Shown in pieces: positions 1-11,139 of a stretch of DNA of 64,000 nucleotides; position 1 is the stretch's first letter, and the number at the start of each line of letters is the position of its first letter. Made by a program: the position numbers and the translations under genes. Under the pieces are notes generated by a model. The model was not told the DNA's origin, searched no databases, and was given only the letters and a program-made list of their open reading frames with translations. The stretch covers positions 1,674,001 through 1,738,000 of the forward strand of contig CADCXC010000009.1 in NCBI GenBank assembly GCA_902806595.1. Reading direction: 5' to 3'. This DNA is from Pyrenopolyporus hunteri (Eukaryota > Ascomycota > Sordariomycetes > Xylariales > Hypoxylaceae).

Positions 1-1797
1 CTGGGCCTGAGCGGCGATCCTCTGAGCATCAGCGCTGACTCTCCGGGCCTCTGCGCGCGCCATGTCCGCCTGCGCCTGCCCGAAGGCGCGTGCCTGCTCG
101 ACCTGCTGCTGGGCGCGCTGTATGTGGGCTTCCCAGGGACGAGGGATGTTGTGGTGGCCGAAGCGTCCTGGCCGTGCGCCACGGCCGAACGGGAAGCTGG
201 GGGCACCGCCAAAACCGCCGCTACCGAATGGGAAGCCCGGCCCGCCGACCGAGCGCGAGTCCGGGCTAGGGACGCAGGGGGGTATGATGGGGAGGGTGAC
301 GGGCGCGGGAGGGAAAGACGGGAAGAGACCGCCGCGTCGGGCGCCCCGTCCCGCTTCACGCTCGGCGCTTCGGACTTCGCGCGCCAAGTTTCTGCGTTCC
401 CGCTTCTCAGCCTTGCGGCGGCTGCGGCGCTCGCGCTTGAGGGCTCGCTTCTGCCCTCTCTTTTCCCGACGTATGGCCCTGGAGCTACGCTTCTGCTCTC
501 GCTTTAGCTCTTTGACCTGCGCCAGCAGTGCCTTGACCTCTTGGCGCAGGTCCGGGTCGATCCTCGTTGGAGTGGCGTTCTTCGCAGCCTTGATGTTGGC
601 TCGGACGGCTTTAAGCATCTCTCGAGTCACGGGCTGCTCCGGGTGCGCTAGCCAAGCACTGACGGACTGTTTTGTGACAGGGAGCTGGGAGTCTTTTAAG
701 TCGTCCCAGTCGGGTAGACTACCGATGCTGGAATCCGAATCTGAATCGGAGTCTGACGAGGAAGGACTAGAGTCGGAGCTAGGCGAATGGCCGCGCGATC
801 CCCGGGAGTGATGACCGTGGCCCGGCCGCCACCAACGGCCTCCACGACCGCGCCCCATCCCATAGTCACCACAATTGGGATGACCGGGCCCTGCGGTAAA
901 ATCCGGTCCGATACAGACCGGGGGAGGACTGCGATTAGTAGATTCACCATTCCATCGCACGCCATTGCGATCTACTTCGAAGGAATTGCCGAATGAGACA
1001 CGATCGCCGTCGATGGCGAGATTCCCGATACGGAGGCCACGGCTAGTGGCTTCGAATGGCCTAAAGGGATTCCACCACTGTCTCTGACCTCGCTCCTGGG
1101 GCTGAGGTTGGGATTGGGATTGGGGTTGAGACTCAGAAGTGGGAGCATATTGAGGAGCAGGTGTTCGTGATGTAGGGGTTTGGGGGTCAGTTCGATGTAT
1201 AGTTACGCCCCTTGGCCCGAAGAAACCGTCGTTCCACTCGCGGATCGTAGCATCGATATCGTGTCGGGACTTCGACGGCTGATCGAAAGAAGACTTGATC
1301 TGGTCTAATTGCGCTTTAGAAATATTCTTTTCTGTTGTGGACGACTTCGAGTCATCCTGAGCCTGCAACTTGCGCTCGACAACATGCGAATTGGCTCGTG
1401 AGGCGTGGTCTGGCAAGACATAGTTAAGGAAAGTTTGCCAATCCTGCTCGGTTGTGTCGTGCGAGCTCGCCCATCCCGGGTACGGGAAATCATCCGGAGA
1501 AGCGTCTTCTGCGATTGGCAATGAAACCACGAAGTTCTGACTAGGTGTCTGCCCAAGAGCTGGGCGTGACTCAAAGTATGAGTGGATAGATATTATCGTA
1601 TGATGATCGTCATTACCTGTGAAGTTGTGGTTTGACTCTCGGGGAGTTTCCGGAGGGGTGTAAATGGTGGTGCTACGAGAGGACGAGGCCGTAACTGAGG
1701 CATTGTCATCGTTCGCTCCGGTATGAGCGGTTGGGGAACGCCCCGAACGCGAGTAAATATCAGTCTCGGAATACGGCGGAGGTGGAGCGTCGTCCAT
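1..1797 (-). CDS. Conserved fungal disordered/charged protein, 3' end beyond left edge
   Basis: One reading frame runs without a stop from the ATG at 1797 to base 1, giving at least 599 residues; the C-terminus lies outside the window. The start MDDAPPPPYSETDIYS is Pro-rich and carries a PPPPY-type motif. A middle segment has WNDGFFGPRG and a conserved-looking hydrophilic stretch ending in WWNPFRPFE. After a GRGRGG/His-Gly patch comes a Ser-Asp run, then a long Arg/Lys/Glu-rich helix (repeated KRERRSRRKAEKRERR type) likely to form a coiled coil. A Gly-Phe-rich segment and a second Gln/Ala/Arg helix end the visible part. No catalytic domain is visible. I do not recognise the family; orthologues of this kind are usually annotated hypothetical, so no function is claimed. 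No intron is needed. Frame confidence is high, function unknown. Confidence 0.85.
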   Translation of the reverse strand, partial: MDDAPPPPYSETDIYSRSGRSPTAHTGANDDNASVTASSSRSTTIYTPPETPRESNHNFTGNDDHHTIISIHSYFESRPALGQTPSQNFVVSLPIAEDASPDDFPYPGWASSHDTTEQDWQTFLNYVLPDHASRANSHVVERKLQAQDDSKSSTTEKNISKAQLDQIKSSFDQPSKSRHDIDATIREWNDGFFGPRGVTIHRTDPQTPTSRTPAPQYAPTSESQPQSQSQPQPQERGQRQWWNPFRPFEATSRGLRIGNLAIDGDRVSFGNSFEVDRNGVRWNGESTNRSPPPVCIGPDFTAGPGHPNCGDYGMGRGRGGRWWRPGHGHHSRGSRGHSPSSDSSPSSSDSDSDSDSSIGSLPDWDDLKDSQLPVTKQSVSAWLAHPEQPVTREMLKAVRANIKAAKNATPTRIDPDLRQEVKALLAQVKELKREQKRSSRAIRREKRGQKRALKRERRSRRKAEKRERRNLAREVRSAEREAGRGARRGGLFPSFPPAPVTLPIIPPCVPSPDSRSVGGPGFPFGSGGFGGAPSFPFGRGARPGRFGHHNIPRPWEAHIQRAQQQVEQARAFGQAQADMARAEARRVSADAQRIAAQAQ

Positions 1798-2582
1798 GAT
1801 GAAAATTATTTTGGTCCACCTTTGACGTCTGTGGAAGGAAGATCACTACGATGGAATACCCGGAGGTATATATGTAGGTATGTAGAGGCTCAAGGTTGGT
1901 TCTTGTAGAAGCTAGTTAAGTAGCGTCGTTTCGATAAAAACTTGGATGAGGTGTAAGCCGTCCGTGTGAAAGTACTATGACGAGGCCTTTATAAAGCGGC
2001 ATGTATTGGAAGAAAACGAAGGAAGCAAGCGGTGCCTGACGACGGGCTTTGGATACATTTTTATTTGTCTGACATTCGGCCTATTCAAATGCATCAGGTG
2101 CATCGGCGCGAAGTATTTAGGCCGCGTCCTGATGAGGGAGTGCTTTCATTGGTGGCTGAGCTGTTCAGCCCTCCAGACACATCCTTGAAGGAGACCTGCT
2201 CGAGGACGGGCGGAGGAGCGCCAAGCTTCTATCGGGCGACCCCACGTTCTATTGACTCCTTCGTCCACTGCTTGTTCGCAAATAGACCCTGCACTTGCAT
2301 GCTAAGCTACCTGCTAGATGACGCGGCCACCACCATCACCACACGCATGCCCTTAGAAGCTCATAAGGCTGCCTCAGACGTGAGTCAAGCTACCGGGGTA
2401 TTCGATCACGCTAAGACGGGATTAAAGCATGATTTCTGGGCCTGCTCAGGAAACGTCTTCCGATACAGGAAATGCCCTCTCGTCAATCTGCTTAATGGGA
2501 TTGCCCTTAGGGTATCGCAATTAGACATGGACATTCGACGTATTACCTAGATAGTAGACGTGAAACCGCGCTGATGCTTGAT
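1798..2582. other. Intergenic, divergent from partial gene and 3' of eIF2B beta
   Basis: About 0.8 kb between the start of the left-edge gene and the 3' end of the eIF2B beta gene. A 172-codon open frame (2032-2550, +) begins at GTG, has no recognisable domain, and reads like chance coding. I see no other structure. Confidence 0.6.
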
Positions 2583-3991
2583 TCATATCTGAATCTTCCC
2601 GAAGAGATCGAAGTTGATATCCTCTTCCTTGTAATGATCAGCAATGATACCGTGCAAGTGGTCCTTGGAGTGCGCGCCCCTACGATTTGAGATTAGCGAT
2701 CGTTAAACGGAAACAACTCCGTGCGCTAGGCGCGGTTCCTTACAAATTTGTGATGTAGGTATTCACGAGTTCGGTCGGGATGAACTCGGCGATAGCACTC
2801 CTAACTCTTACTTGTCCAACCATTTCACCATCCGCAAAGTTGACGTATTTGGACGGGTCGCCCCATTCGGCAATCCCCTCGTGGTCAAACCGACTATCGG
2901 GATTGAGCTTGTAGACGCCGCCTAGCACGATGACCGTTCTACCTTGCTCTCGGGCAGCACGAGCTATGACCGCGGCACCGGAATCGACTATCACCCCACC
3001 CTTTATAGTAATCGCTCGAGCCCCAAGAATGACTTTGTTGACTTTCGACATATAAGCCATGAGGCCAACGTTCATGATATTGACTACGGTCGATCCTCCA
3101 GACGACAGGGACTTGCGTAGGGAGGCATACGGATCATCGGCATCGGGGGACGTCGATGGGTCCGCAACCAGAAACAAGGTGAATTTCCTTTTTGATGCAG
3201 CTCTTAGAAGGAACTTCTGAACCGTCCTCGAAGGTCGATAAACTAATACGTAGTCTCCCGGGTGAATGATGATTTCCGCATAGGCCTGGACCTGCTCATC
3301 GACCTGCCTGATCTCGTCCATAATTTCCTCGATTCCGTCGATTACCTCAGACCTAAGTGCGTGGATGTTTGTAGATTGCGGAAGCCGCTGTGGAGTTGAG
3401 GCCCCCGAGCCTAGCTTAGGTGTGGAACCGGGCGAAGGAATGAAGTCTGGGTCTGAAAGGAGGTTAAACATCGATTGTGTGCGAGCAAAGGGCCCGAGGG
3501 TGATCTGCGGAAGGGGGCGTGTCGGCTTCGAGATGGGGGTCGGCTCGACGGCGGGCGGCAGAGAAGGGGTCCCGTCTGTAGGCGAGTCGCTACCCGTGTC
3601 ATTTCTTTCCTCCGAGGCTTCGTCACGTATCAATCCTAGCACTCGCTTCACAACGTTGCCAATAACTAGCTCATGGGGTTGCGCTGCGACAAGTTTCCTG
3701 CCGACTAGCTGAATGCGCCCGATGAGCTGGTCGACGTCGATCCATTTATCCTTGGCGACAACTTGAAGAAGGATATGGGCTGTAGCAATCGCGCAAGATT
3801 CCGATCCTCGGATCTGTCGTCGCTTGAGGAGGCTACGTCGCAGAGATCAGCCTCAAATTCTCACCAGTACCCCGCGAGGGGCTTCGCGCTTACGATATGA
3901 GGAATTCTACCGAGGCGTCCACCGGTCGACTCTTCAGTGTGTCGAGAAATTTGTCCAAGTCGGGCGCGTAGCCCCCCTTAGGAGGAGCCAT
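2583..3991 (-). CDS. gcd7: Translation initiation factor eIF2B subunit beta (GCD7)
   Basis: Regulatory-body subunit of eIF2B, the cytosolic guanine-nucleotide exchange factor that recharges eIF2 with GTP and is inhibited by phosphorylated eIF2. Three exons, 3894-3991, 2744-3832 and 2583-2679, give 427 aa; the introns are 3833-3893 and 2680-2743 and all junctions keep frame. It starts MAPPKGGYAPDLDKF. The N-terminal helical part (SCAIATAHILLQVV, HELVIGNVVKRVLGLIRDE) is followed by a low-complexity Ser/Pro insert. The Rossmann-like C-terminal domain then shows HPGDYVLVYRPSRTVQKFLL, VNKVILGARAITIKGGVIVD, RTVIVLGGVYKLNPDSRFDH and a terminal ITNLGAHSKDHLHGIIADHY. The last motif is coded by the small third exon and would be lost without the second intron. 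The residue pattern fits beta better than alpha or delta. Confidence 0.93.
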
Positions 3992-5811
3992 CTTCCGATG
4001 GTTTAGGAGTTCCTTGAGGTGATTCTGAGATGTTCGAGATGTTCGATTATGGTGATTCTGGGTGTGGTATTGGTCGGCGCAAATAGAGCGCAGCCAGCAA
4101 CTCCTCGGCTTGGCTAAGAGACGAAAATTCGGGAGATATAGAAACTACCTAATAGAACGATGATTAAATAAGTGATACTCTGCTGCGGAACTTCTTCTCG
4201 CAATGAATTACCTAGGTAGTCTACAATCTCTATGCCCGGAGGAAATAAGTTATGAGGTATGTTTTGTTAGATTGCTGCCAATTATTAGGTGTTAAACGTT
4301 TTCCTGGCGATTAAAGTTGTGAGTCAAGACGATCTGCCGCAAGAAAAAGTATACCTAGGTACCTACTTCACAAACTTCCTATCGGTGCTGATGATGACTA
4401 TCTCCGATTGGTTCCAGAATTCCCGTTAGAACTATTTAGGTACCAATTTGTAAGTACAGATACCTACCTAGGTACGTAGAAGGTTCATTTTTGAAGGATA
4501 TGCATAACCGCATGTATCTAGTATAATAAGATTTGAGGCTGGAGAAAAATAACGCGAGATCAGTCAAATATCTTGAATAAGTTAATTTTCAATTGGATCG
4601 CGTATATAGTATATGCAAGCAACGGCGCGGTAAGAAAGCGACTGCAGGATTTTATGATTGTCCTGGAGAGTTTGCTAGACTTCCTGCACAGGGCCAACGA
4701 TTTCTTGACGTTCTTAATGTTCGATTACATATTATTGCGATAATATAGGAGAGGGAAAAGGTACCCACCTAGGTACAGACGAACTTCTAGCAACTGCAAG
4801 TACTAGGTACGTAGGCACTACGTGCAGGGCCTTTACTAGGGTACCTTGATCCATAGAGGGGTCGGTTGCATTATGAGCACGAGCATTCAACACGTGATAA
4901 TCAATTTACTCCTTACCTACCGCTTAGGTACCTAGTACTTAAGTTCCTAGGTACTTAGGTGCCTAGGTTCTTGAGGTCAACTGGCTACGATGGCCGTGTA
5001 TTGTATGTAGGGCGTGGTACATGTAGAGCGCGACGATGCCGCTAATTTCCAGTGGTACGGTGGTGGTCTTGTAGTTGGTTCTTGGCTCCAATAATTTCAA
5101 TAATTTTGTTCTGTTGAGCCTGGTACAGCAAGCCCGGGTACAGCAGCCCTGGAGCTATCTGCCCAGCAACTCCCACCCGTAATAAACTCCCTGACCCGCC
5201 CTAACCACCTAAATCTCTAAGTGAGGCTTCTAGAGCTCTTCAGTACGTATACCGCGTATACAACGTATACAACGTATACAACGTATACATAGAAACGAAA
5301 GGCCAACTCCCGTAACACCAGCAACGTTTCGCGATAAGCGTGTTTCTCTTCTCCTTCTTCTTCCTTTTTAATCCACCACCCTACGGCGACCAGGACTTGA
5401 TAATAATACCTATTACATTACGGCAGTGAAATGTTTGCGGAAGTCTAGTTGGACTCCACCGTCACTGTTGCGCGTAGCTCCTACATAGCGATCATTGCCC
5501 CCAAACCGAGGTTTGAAGAGGGAAAAAGCCCGTCTCATCATCTCCCCCCCATACGCCCCGATCTCCAAAGATTACTCGTACAGATCAGTCAGACAATTCC
5601 CCCCCTTCCGGCCCCAGGACGGGAGCGAACGCGACTCGGGCAATTCAGCCCGGCCGACAGATCTGAATTGTATTGTATCGTCCTGCTTGTCCACCTTTTC
5701 GCCCATCGCCTCCACTTCCCCGTACCTTGAATCCTCCATAATAACCCACGACTCTCGTTTGTTATTCGGCGGGCACAATCGGTTCTTCATGGCTTGCAGG
5801 TCGACCGGAAG
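3992..5811. promoter_or_regulatory. Divergent intergenic region between eIF2B beta and NEM1
   Basis: This 1.8 kb region separates two divergently transcribed genes, so it should hold both promoters. It contains two exact TACCTAGGTA palindromes (4352-4361, 4465-4474) and several near copies around 4765-4970. A short CGTATACAA tandem repeat lies at about 5245-5290 and a CT-rich tract at 5345-5375. An 8-codon upstream ORF at 5789-5815 abuts the NEM1 start. I see no gene in it. Confidence 0.55.
5245..5290. repeat. Short tandem repeat, 9-bp unit CGTATACAA
   Basis: About five units of CGTATACAA or close variants in a row. Each unit contains the palindrome GTATAC, so the array is nearly self-complementary. 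It lies about 0.5 kb upstream of the NEM1 start. Confidence 0.8.
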
Positions 5812-5815
5812 ATGA
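5789..5815 (+). promoter_or_regulatory. Candidate upstream ORF (8 codons) overlapping the NEM1 start
   Basis: ATG at 5789 opens a frame coding MACRSTGR whose TGA (5813-5815) overlaps the NEM1 ATG (5812-5814) as ATGA. If present in the mRNA, ribosomes would have to leak past it or re-initiate. The TTGCAG at 5794-5799 could instead be a 5'-UTR splice acceptor that removes this uORF. Confidence 0.4.
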
Positions 5816-7517
5816 ACTCCCTCAATATAATATCCGCGCGCGTCTCCCCGACCTCAAGTCCCGCCCCTTCGCGATCAAATTCCCTGAGCCACATCGGTTT
5901 GGCTGTCGCCCAATCCGATGACAACCCAACGACTCCAGAGGGGACGTCGCCGGGTGGAAAAGGCGCAACTGCTTCCGAGTCGAACGAGAACATGTTTAAT
6001 AGGGGTAGCGGCGTAGGCGATTTTCTAAGCGCGGACGAGACGACGCCGTTGTTAGAGAAAAATGACATCAAGGAGACGAATATCCGATATTATTGGTGGC
6101 ACGTTATCCCGGGGCGCATAGCAAACAGTCTGGTGAACTCTCTACGCTGGGTCCTGTCCACTATTGCTGCACCTGGAGTTTATCTTGTTGCTTGTTTCTA
6201 CGACGAACAGGGGAACTTTGCCCCCTTGCGACAGATCAGGAGTTTGTTTGGTATTTATGGAGGTGATACGCGCAAACTTGCTGCCGACTACCACGAGAAC
6301 GTCGCGTTAGGTAGTGAGAAGCAACCCTCCTCTAAAGGTCCGGGTCAAGGTCTAAGAGGGAAACATGCCTTCTTAGCCCCCCGGCCCGCGCCTTCGTCGG
6401 GGACTTCATCTTCTGGTCTATCCTCGGAGTCGGAGTCAGATATGGGCAATAGGGTCCAGGGCGGTCGCCGCGGTTCTGCTTCTACCGGTCGCCACGTACG
6501 GTCCAAGTCGCTCGATCCCAGCGAAGAGGCAGCCCCGACGAGGCGGTCGATAAGGATTAAGCTGAATAACGACGATGCTATTCGGCAGCGGAAGCATAAG
6601 AAAGCCCAATCTACGGGCGGTAGTAGCAGTACTAGTAGCGGCGAGGCCTCCACCGAGCTCTCGGCCCAACTGAAGTCTCCTACCTCGCCTATTGGGGCTC
6701 TGACAAAGTATCCCAAGACCCCAGCTCCTCCTAGACCATTAATACCCCGGCGGCAGCCTTCTTACCTCGCCCACGAGCCCCTCGACCCGAAGCATCTGAA
6801 GACCCTAATACTTGACTTGGATGAGACGTTGATACACAGCATGTCGAAAGGAGGTCGAATGGGCTCGGGACACATGGTCGAAGTGCGGTTGAACACGACG
6901 TACGTCGCAAATGGTGGCCAGCAAGCTCTAGGCCCCCAGCATCCTATTTTGTACTACGTTCATAAGCGGCCGCACTGCGACGAATTCCTTAGAAAGGTGA
7001 GGCAATCAATTGGCTTTGACGGCTCTCGAGAGTGCCACGCTAATGTATAGTTTGCGTAGGTTTGCAAATGGTTTAATCTCGTTGTCTTCACGGCTTCGGT
7101 ACAAGAGTACGCTGACCCCGTCATCGATTGGCTGGAATCTGAGAGGAAGTTCTTTACGGGGAGATACTACCGGCAGCATTGCACATACAGGCATGGCGCA
7201 TTTATCAAGGATCTGAGCTCGATAGAACCGGACTTGAGCAAGGTCATGATACTAGACAATAGTCCCCTAAGCTACATGTTCCATCAAGGTAGGGTATCCC
7301 CTGAACGTCCATGCGTATCTAAATAAGTTTACTATGCTAACTAGGAAATCCCCCTATGTTAGATAATGCGATTCCTATTCAGGGTTGGATCAATGACCCT
7401 ACTGATAATGATCTGCTACATCTGGTACCCCTTCTCGAAGGGCTGCAGTACGTCTCGGATGTCAGGGCGTTACTTGCGTTAAGGGGCGGAGAGGATGGAC
7501 AGCACATGATGACGTGA
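5812..7517 (+). CDS. nem1: NEM1-type nuclear envelope/ER protein phosphatase (HAD, FCP1/SCP domain)
   Basis: Catalytic subunit of the NEM1-SPO7 complex in the ER/nuclear envelope, which dephosphorylates the lipin Pah1 and so tunes phosphatidate, triglyceride and nuclear membrane growth. Exons 5812-6996, 7060-7288 and 7345-7517 give 528 aa; introns are 63 and 56 bp, and the second has a CTAAC just before the acceptor. A disordered N-terminus leads to a membrane segment near residues 104-130 (SLRWVLSTIAAPGVYLVACF). A long Ser-rich linker follows, then the phosphatase domain with the catalytic DLDETLIHS (D335, D337). After splicing come YYVHKRPHCDEFLRK, WFNLVVFTASVQEYADPVID and the second HAD motif KVMILDNSPLSYMFHQ. 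The tail WINDPTDNDLLHLVPLLEGL is typical of the family. I chose ATG 5812 because the upstream in-frame codon is TTG. Confidence 0.95.
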
Positions 7518-9091
7518 AGACGACAAGAGCTAAAGAGAAAAAAAAAAGATACGAATTTACACCTTTAAAGACGGATGAGCATAGCGGATGTTAATTGACA
7601 TTGATCGGGGAGGAGACTCGATACATCGGGTTAGCATCCGAGGGACTTTCTACCATTGGTACTTCGTTGTACAAGTCTACGGCGTTAATATAATAAGTGT
7701 ACATTTTCTAAGGGGCAGAGGAGAGCGGAGGGAGCGCCTCAAGGCCGTTTGTAAGCAAAGCAACATAAAAGGGAACTCAATATTATGAGGAACTTAGGAA
7801 CTTGGTCCTCGTCCGGCCCGGTTACGGTGATCTGTTCCAGCGGGGAGTGATGTATTGATGAGTTGCTAGGTAATATTCCTAGCGCGTAAATCTTGGCTTT
7901 ACCCGGCTGCCCAGTTCGAGTTTTACATCGTCATCATTTCGTGAGGTTCCGAGGCTATGACGGACTTGGGGTTATGAACAGTGGACATCAAATTGAAAAA
8001 GACCGACGTCCTACATGATGAAATGTAGTACTTACCTAGGTACCTAAGTACCCCAACCCCCCCCGGCAACGTCAAATACAAGCCACAGCCGAGAAAGCGG
8101 GCCGCTGGAATCCCAACCAAGGAGATGGTGCTCCGGTTTGTCCGGTCCTAGCCATGGAATGTAACCTTGTGGACCCCAAGAGCCTCCAATTAGGTTCTGT
8201 GCATTTAGCACCTGGCTCAACATTATGTATGCAGTTACCGACGTCAGCAGATTGCCTACCATGCATAGTACAAATGTGTACACGGCAACTAGGCGTATTT
8301 AATGCTAATGTGAAAGTCGCCTGAGGTATTCCCCCAATTACCCCAAAGCTTGGGGATCTCAGTTTAGCTTAATTATTACATGCATCTCAATACGCGTGTA
8401 GCATGTACCTACCGGCGCGAATATGTAAGTACCTCCACCTATTAGACGTACATGTAGTATAGATCCATGTATATCCGTCGCATATCGTTCGTGCAAGACC
8501 AGACACATTCTCAACTTCAAGCTGTCCCGGAACTGAGTACATACATACCTAGGTACCAACCAAGAAAATTTGCAGCTTCCGGAAATGCTCCAGCCACAGC
8601 TAAGTAGGTAACACTAGACGGGATCAACCGCTTTAGGTCCACGACTCATGGCATGGCTTACATATTTACGCCCCACGATCCAATCAACGGCGTTGTGGCA
8701 CCTAGTGCCATCTAAAGACATCTATTACGTCACGTCGAACATCGAACCAAGGCTTTGGTGCTTCAGAGGCTACGACGCTTAGAGGAGAGGGCTTTAGATT
8801 TCAACTTTATAGCACGAAACCGGGCTGAATGTAGTGTAATGTACACAAGACCCTCGGAACATTACCATGTTCCCGAGCCATTTGGTGTCGAAGATGTTTT
8901 CGTCATCGTTGCCGTAGCTTGACGTTATAAGACCAGCTTTTCTCGATTTTCTTCCTTTTCTTCGTACTACAATTTACTACGAATCTCACACGACACACCT
9001 ACAACAGGTACACATAATCGCGATTTACGACTCGTTTTACGACCTCTTACCTATTAATCAACAGTAATAACTAGAAAGCACACAAGTCACA
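7518..9091. other. Intergenic between NEM1 and small membrane protein
   Basis: About 1.6 kb with no credible gene; the open frames here are short and lack domains. It has two exact TACCTAGGTA palindromes (8033-8042, 8546-8555). The last 200 bp upstream of the next ATG are pyrimidine-rich, as in a fungal promoter/5' UTR. Confidence 0.55.
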
Positions 9092-9784
9092 ATGTCTCTA
9101 CACTGTGAGTAGCGAACCCCTCACCATCCCTACTCCCTTCAGACCTGGGCCGAGACAGGTCAATTAGTGCTCGTCTACGTCTCGAGGTTCATCATAACTT
9201 CGAGGCTCGGCCGACGAGCGGCCTTCGGTTATTATGGACTATTGCAGGCTAACAGACGTCAATTCGCAGACCTTCCTCCCGTCAAGCCCTCGGCCATCGC
9301 CCTGGGAACCATCTTCAACCACGGCATCGAGCTAGCCGTCCTCACGCCGCTGTTCGGCCAGACCTACCAGCGGGCCAAGGCCGCCAACACCAAGGAGGAG
9401 TTCATCCGGTCGAAAGAGGCCTCGTCCGCCGCCGTCGCCCTCGGCACCTCCCTAGTCGGCTCCGCGCTGCAATCGTACGGTGTCGGCGCCCTCATCAACG
9501 CCACCGGCACTCTCAGCTACAAGGGCGCCGCCTACCTAGGCGCTCTGATCTTCGCGGCTACGTCCGCCCCTACCGTATGGATCCCCCTACCCCCCCTACA
9601 ACTCAAGAATAATTTCAGACTTCGGACGCAAAGCTAACAATCGTTACAGTACCTCACCCAGCTCTTCACCGAGAAGCGACCCGTTGACACCGTCGCGGTC
9701 GGTGCTACGTCGAAGATCCTCGAGACAGTCGGTCTGTCCTTGTTCTTGACTTGGTGGGGGACCCGAACCAACCCCTTTGACTAA
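9092..9784 (+). CDS. Small conserved fungal membrane protein (150 aa)
   Basis: Three exons: 9092-9104 (13 nt, coding MSLH plus one base), 9270-9574 and 9650-9784. Introns are 165 and 75 bp; the second has a GCTAAC branch site. The product starts MSLHYLPPVKPSAIALGTIF and continues NHGIELAVLTPLFGQTYQR. Hydrophobic stretches around AIALGTIFNHGIELAVLTPL, AAVALGTSLVGSALQSYGVG, AAYLGALIFAATSAP and ILETVGLSLFLTWWG suggest up to four membrane passes. It ends TRTNPFD. The general layout recalls small DUF1761-type membrane proteins, but I do not assert that. The tiny first exon makes automated start prediction easy to get wrong. Function unknown. Confidence 0.82.
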
Positions 9785-10320
9785 GGAGTTGGGCGAGTTT
9801 GAAGGGCCCGTGTTTGTTAGCTTCCCTGCAGGATAAAACCGCTCTATGGAGGCGGTAGGAGGCCGGATGGAGTCCGTTGGCTATTCTTACGCCGTGTAGT
9901 AAATAAATACTCAAAGATTAATTATTCCACATCATGTCGTACCTATTCGGCCGGAGTTGTGAACTGTGAAATTTTAGTAGCACGTGATTTCAACACGAAT
10001 AGTGTTAAATCTACCTGGATGTCCTTGACGGAAATGGATTTCATTATGAACCAACGTTGCTTGATCCGCCAACGTAAAGATGAATATGTCCCCTAACGCC
10101 AAAGGCCACGCCTGTGTAGCCAACCGAAACAGCACGTACAACGATCCGAAGATGCCCTCGAATGCTCGAAGGGGCCGTGAAGAAACGCCCCGCAACTGCG
10201 AGCCTAAGCCGATGCTTTTTTTTTAAGCTTACAAAGGCCCTCCAAGTAGTAACTAATTCCTCCTACGAATCATCCTCCGATGTAAGAGACGATAACGAGG
10301 GCGATGAACGACGGCAGATA
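9785..10320. other. Convergent 3' intergenic region
   Basis: About 0.5 kb between the 3' ends of the small membrane protein gene (+) and NHP2 (-). It should hold both terminators; no gene or repeat is visible. Confidence 0.55.
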
Positions 10321-11139
10321 CTACGTGAGCCTGAGCTGCTTGCTTTCCTTCTCCACGAGCTTGACCAGGTCCTTGTACGCGTCGGCGAAGTCCTCGCCGT
10401 CCTCCTCGTCTATCTTGTCGTCGGCCTTGTCCTTCTTGCCCCCCGTTCGCTTCTCGGTGACCATGACAACGCTCGTAGGCCGCTTCGTGCTGCCCGCGGC
10501 GCCTAGCTCGGCGCGCGACGTGACGAATATGTAGGGCACGTTGACGTCCTCGCACAGGACGGGGATGTGGCTGATGACGTCCATCGGGCTGATGTCCCCG
10601 GCCAGGATGACGACGCCCGGAAACGAGGTGTTGCCCGGTCCGGCGGCGGGGGACTTGCGCAGCGACTTGACGACCTCTTTGACGCCGCGCTTGAGCGTCT
10701 TGTGCTTCGCCGCTGTATTCGGAAAATCACGTTAGCACCTGATCGATCGTTCCACTGTGGAGAATCGGCCACCAGTAAACATATTGCAGGGGCAATAAGA
10801 CAAGGAGGAGTTCAGCATAGACATACCCTTCCGCACGGTCTTCATGATCTTCTTGGTAGCCTTTTCGTCCGCCAATGGCTTCGCAAAGGGTACTAGGGCG
10901 CCCACGACGGGCACCAGAACCTTGGCGACCTTCTCGTGACCATCCTTCACTACGGTGACAGTTGCGACGTTGTCGGTTTGTAATTGGTCGTCAAGGGCTT
11001 CATTAACGGCGGTTTTGAGCTTCTCCTTCTTCTCCTTCTTTTCTTTCTTGTCCTTCTTGACCTTCGTCACGCCGTCGGCCTCGCTACGCTTCTTGTCCTT
11101 CTTTTCCTTCTTTTCCTTTTCCGGTTTCGTCGGCCCCAT
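10321..11139 (-). CDS. nhp2: H/ACA ribonucleoprotein complex subunit NHP2 (L7Ae family)
   Basis: Core protein of H/ACA snoRNPs, which guide rRNA and snRNA pseudouridylation in the nucleolus; it binds guide RNA as part of the L7Ae/L30e family with Cbf5, Nop10 and Gar1. Exons 10827-11139 and 10321-10712 give 234 aa; the intron is 114 bp (GTATGT...ACAG). The N-terminus is a long Lys/Glu tail (MGPTKPEKEKKEKKDKK). The L7Ae domain starts near VAKVLVPVVGALVPFAKPLA and includes TLKRGVKEVVKSLRK, GVVILAGDISPMDVISHIPV and CEDVNVPYIFVTSRAELGAA. It ends with KRPTSVVMV and an acidic/basic tail. The tail is longer than in yeast NHP2. ATG 11139 was chosen because the in-frame upstream codon is TTG. Confidence 0.95.

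Noticed and set aside
62..811. Long open frames on the plus strand opposite the left-edge gene
   Set aside because: They are antisense shadows of the GC-rich, Arg/Ser-rich minus-strand frame, which is open over the full 1.8 kb.
2032..2550. 172-codon plus-strand open frame
   Set aside because: Starts with GTG, has no domain or believable codon pattern, and sits in a short intergenic region next to the 3' end of eIF2B beta.
5449..5730. 93-codon frame upstream of NEM1
   Set aside because: No ATG start and no domain; probably 5' leader or promoter of NEM1.
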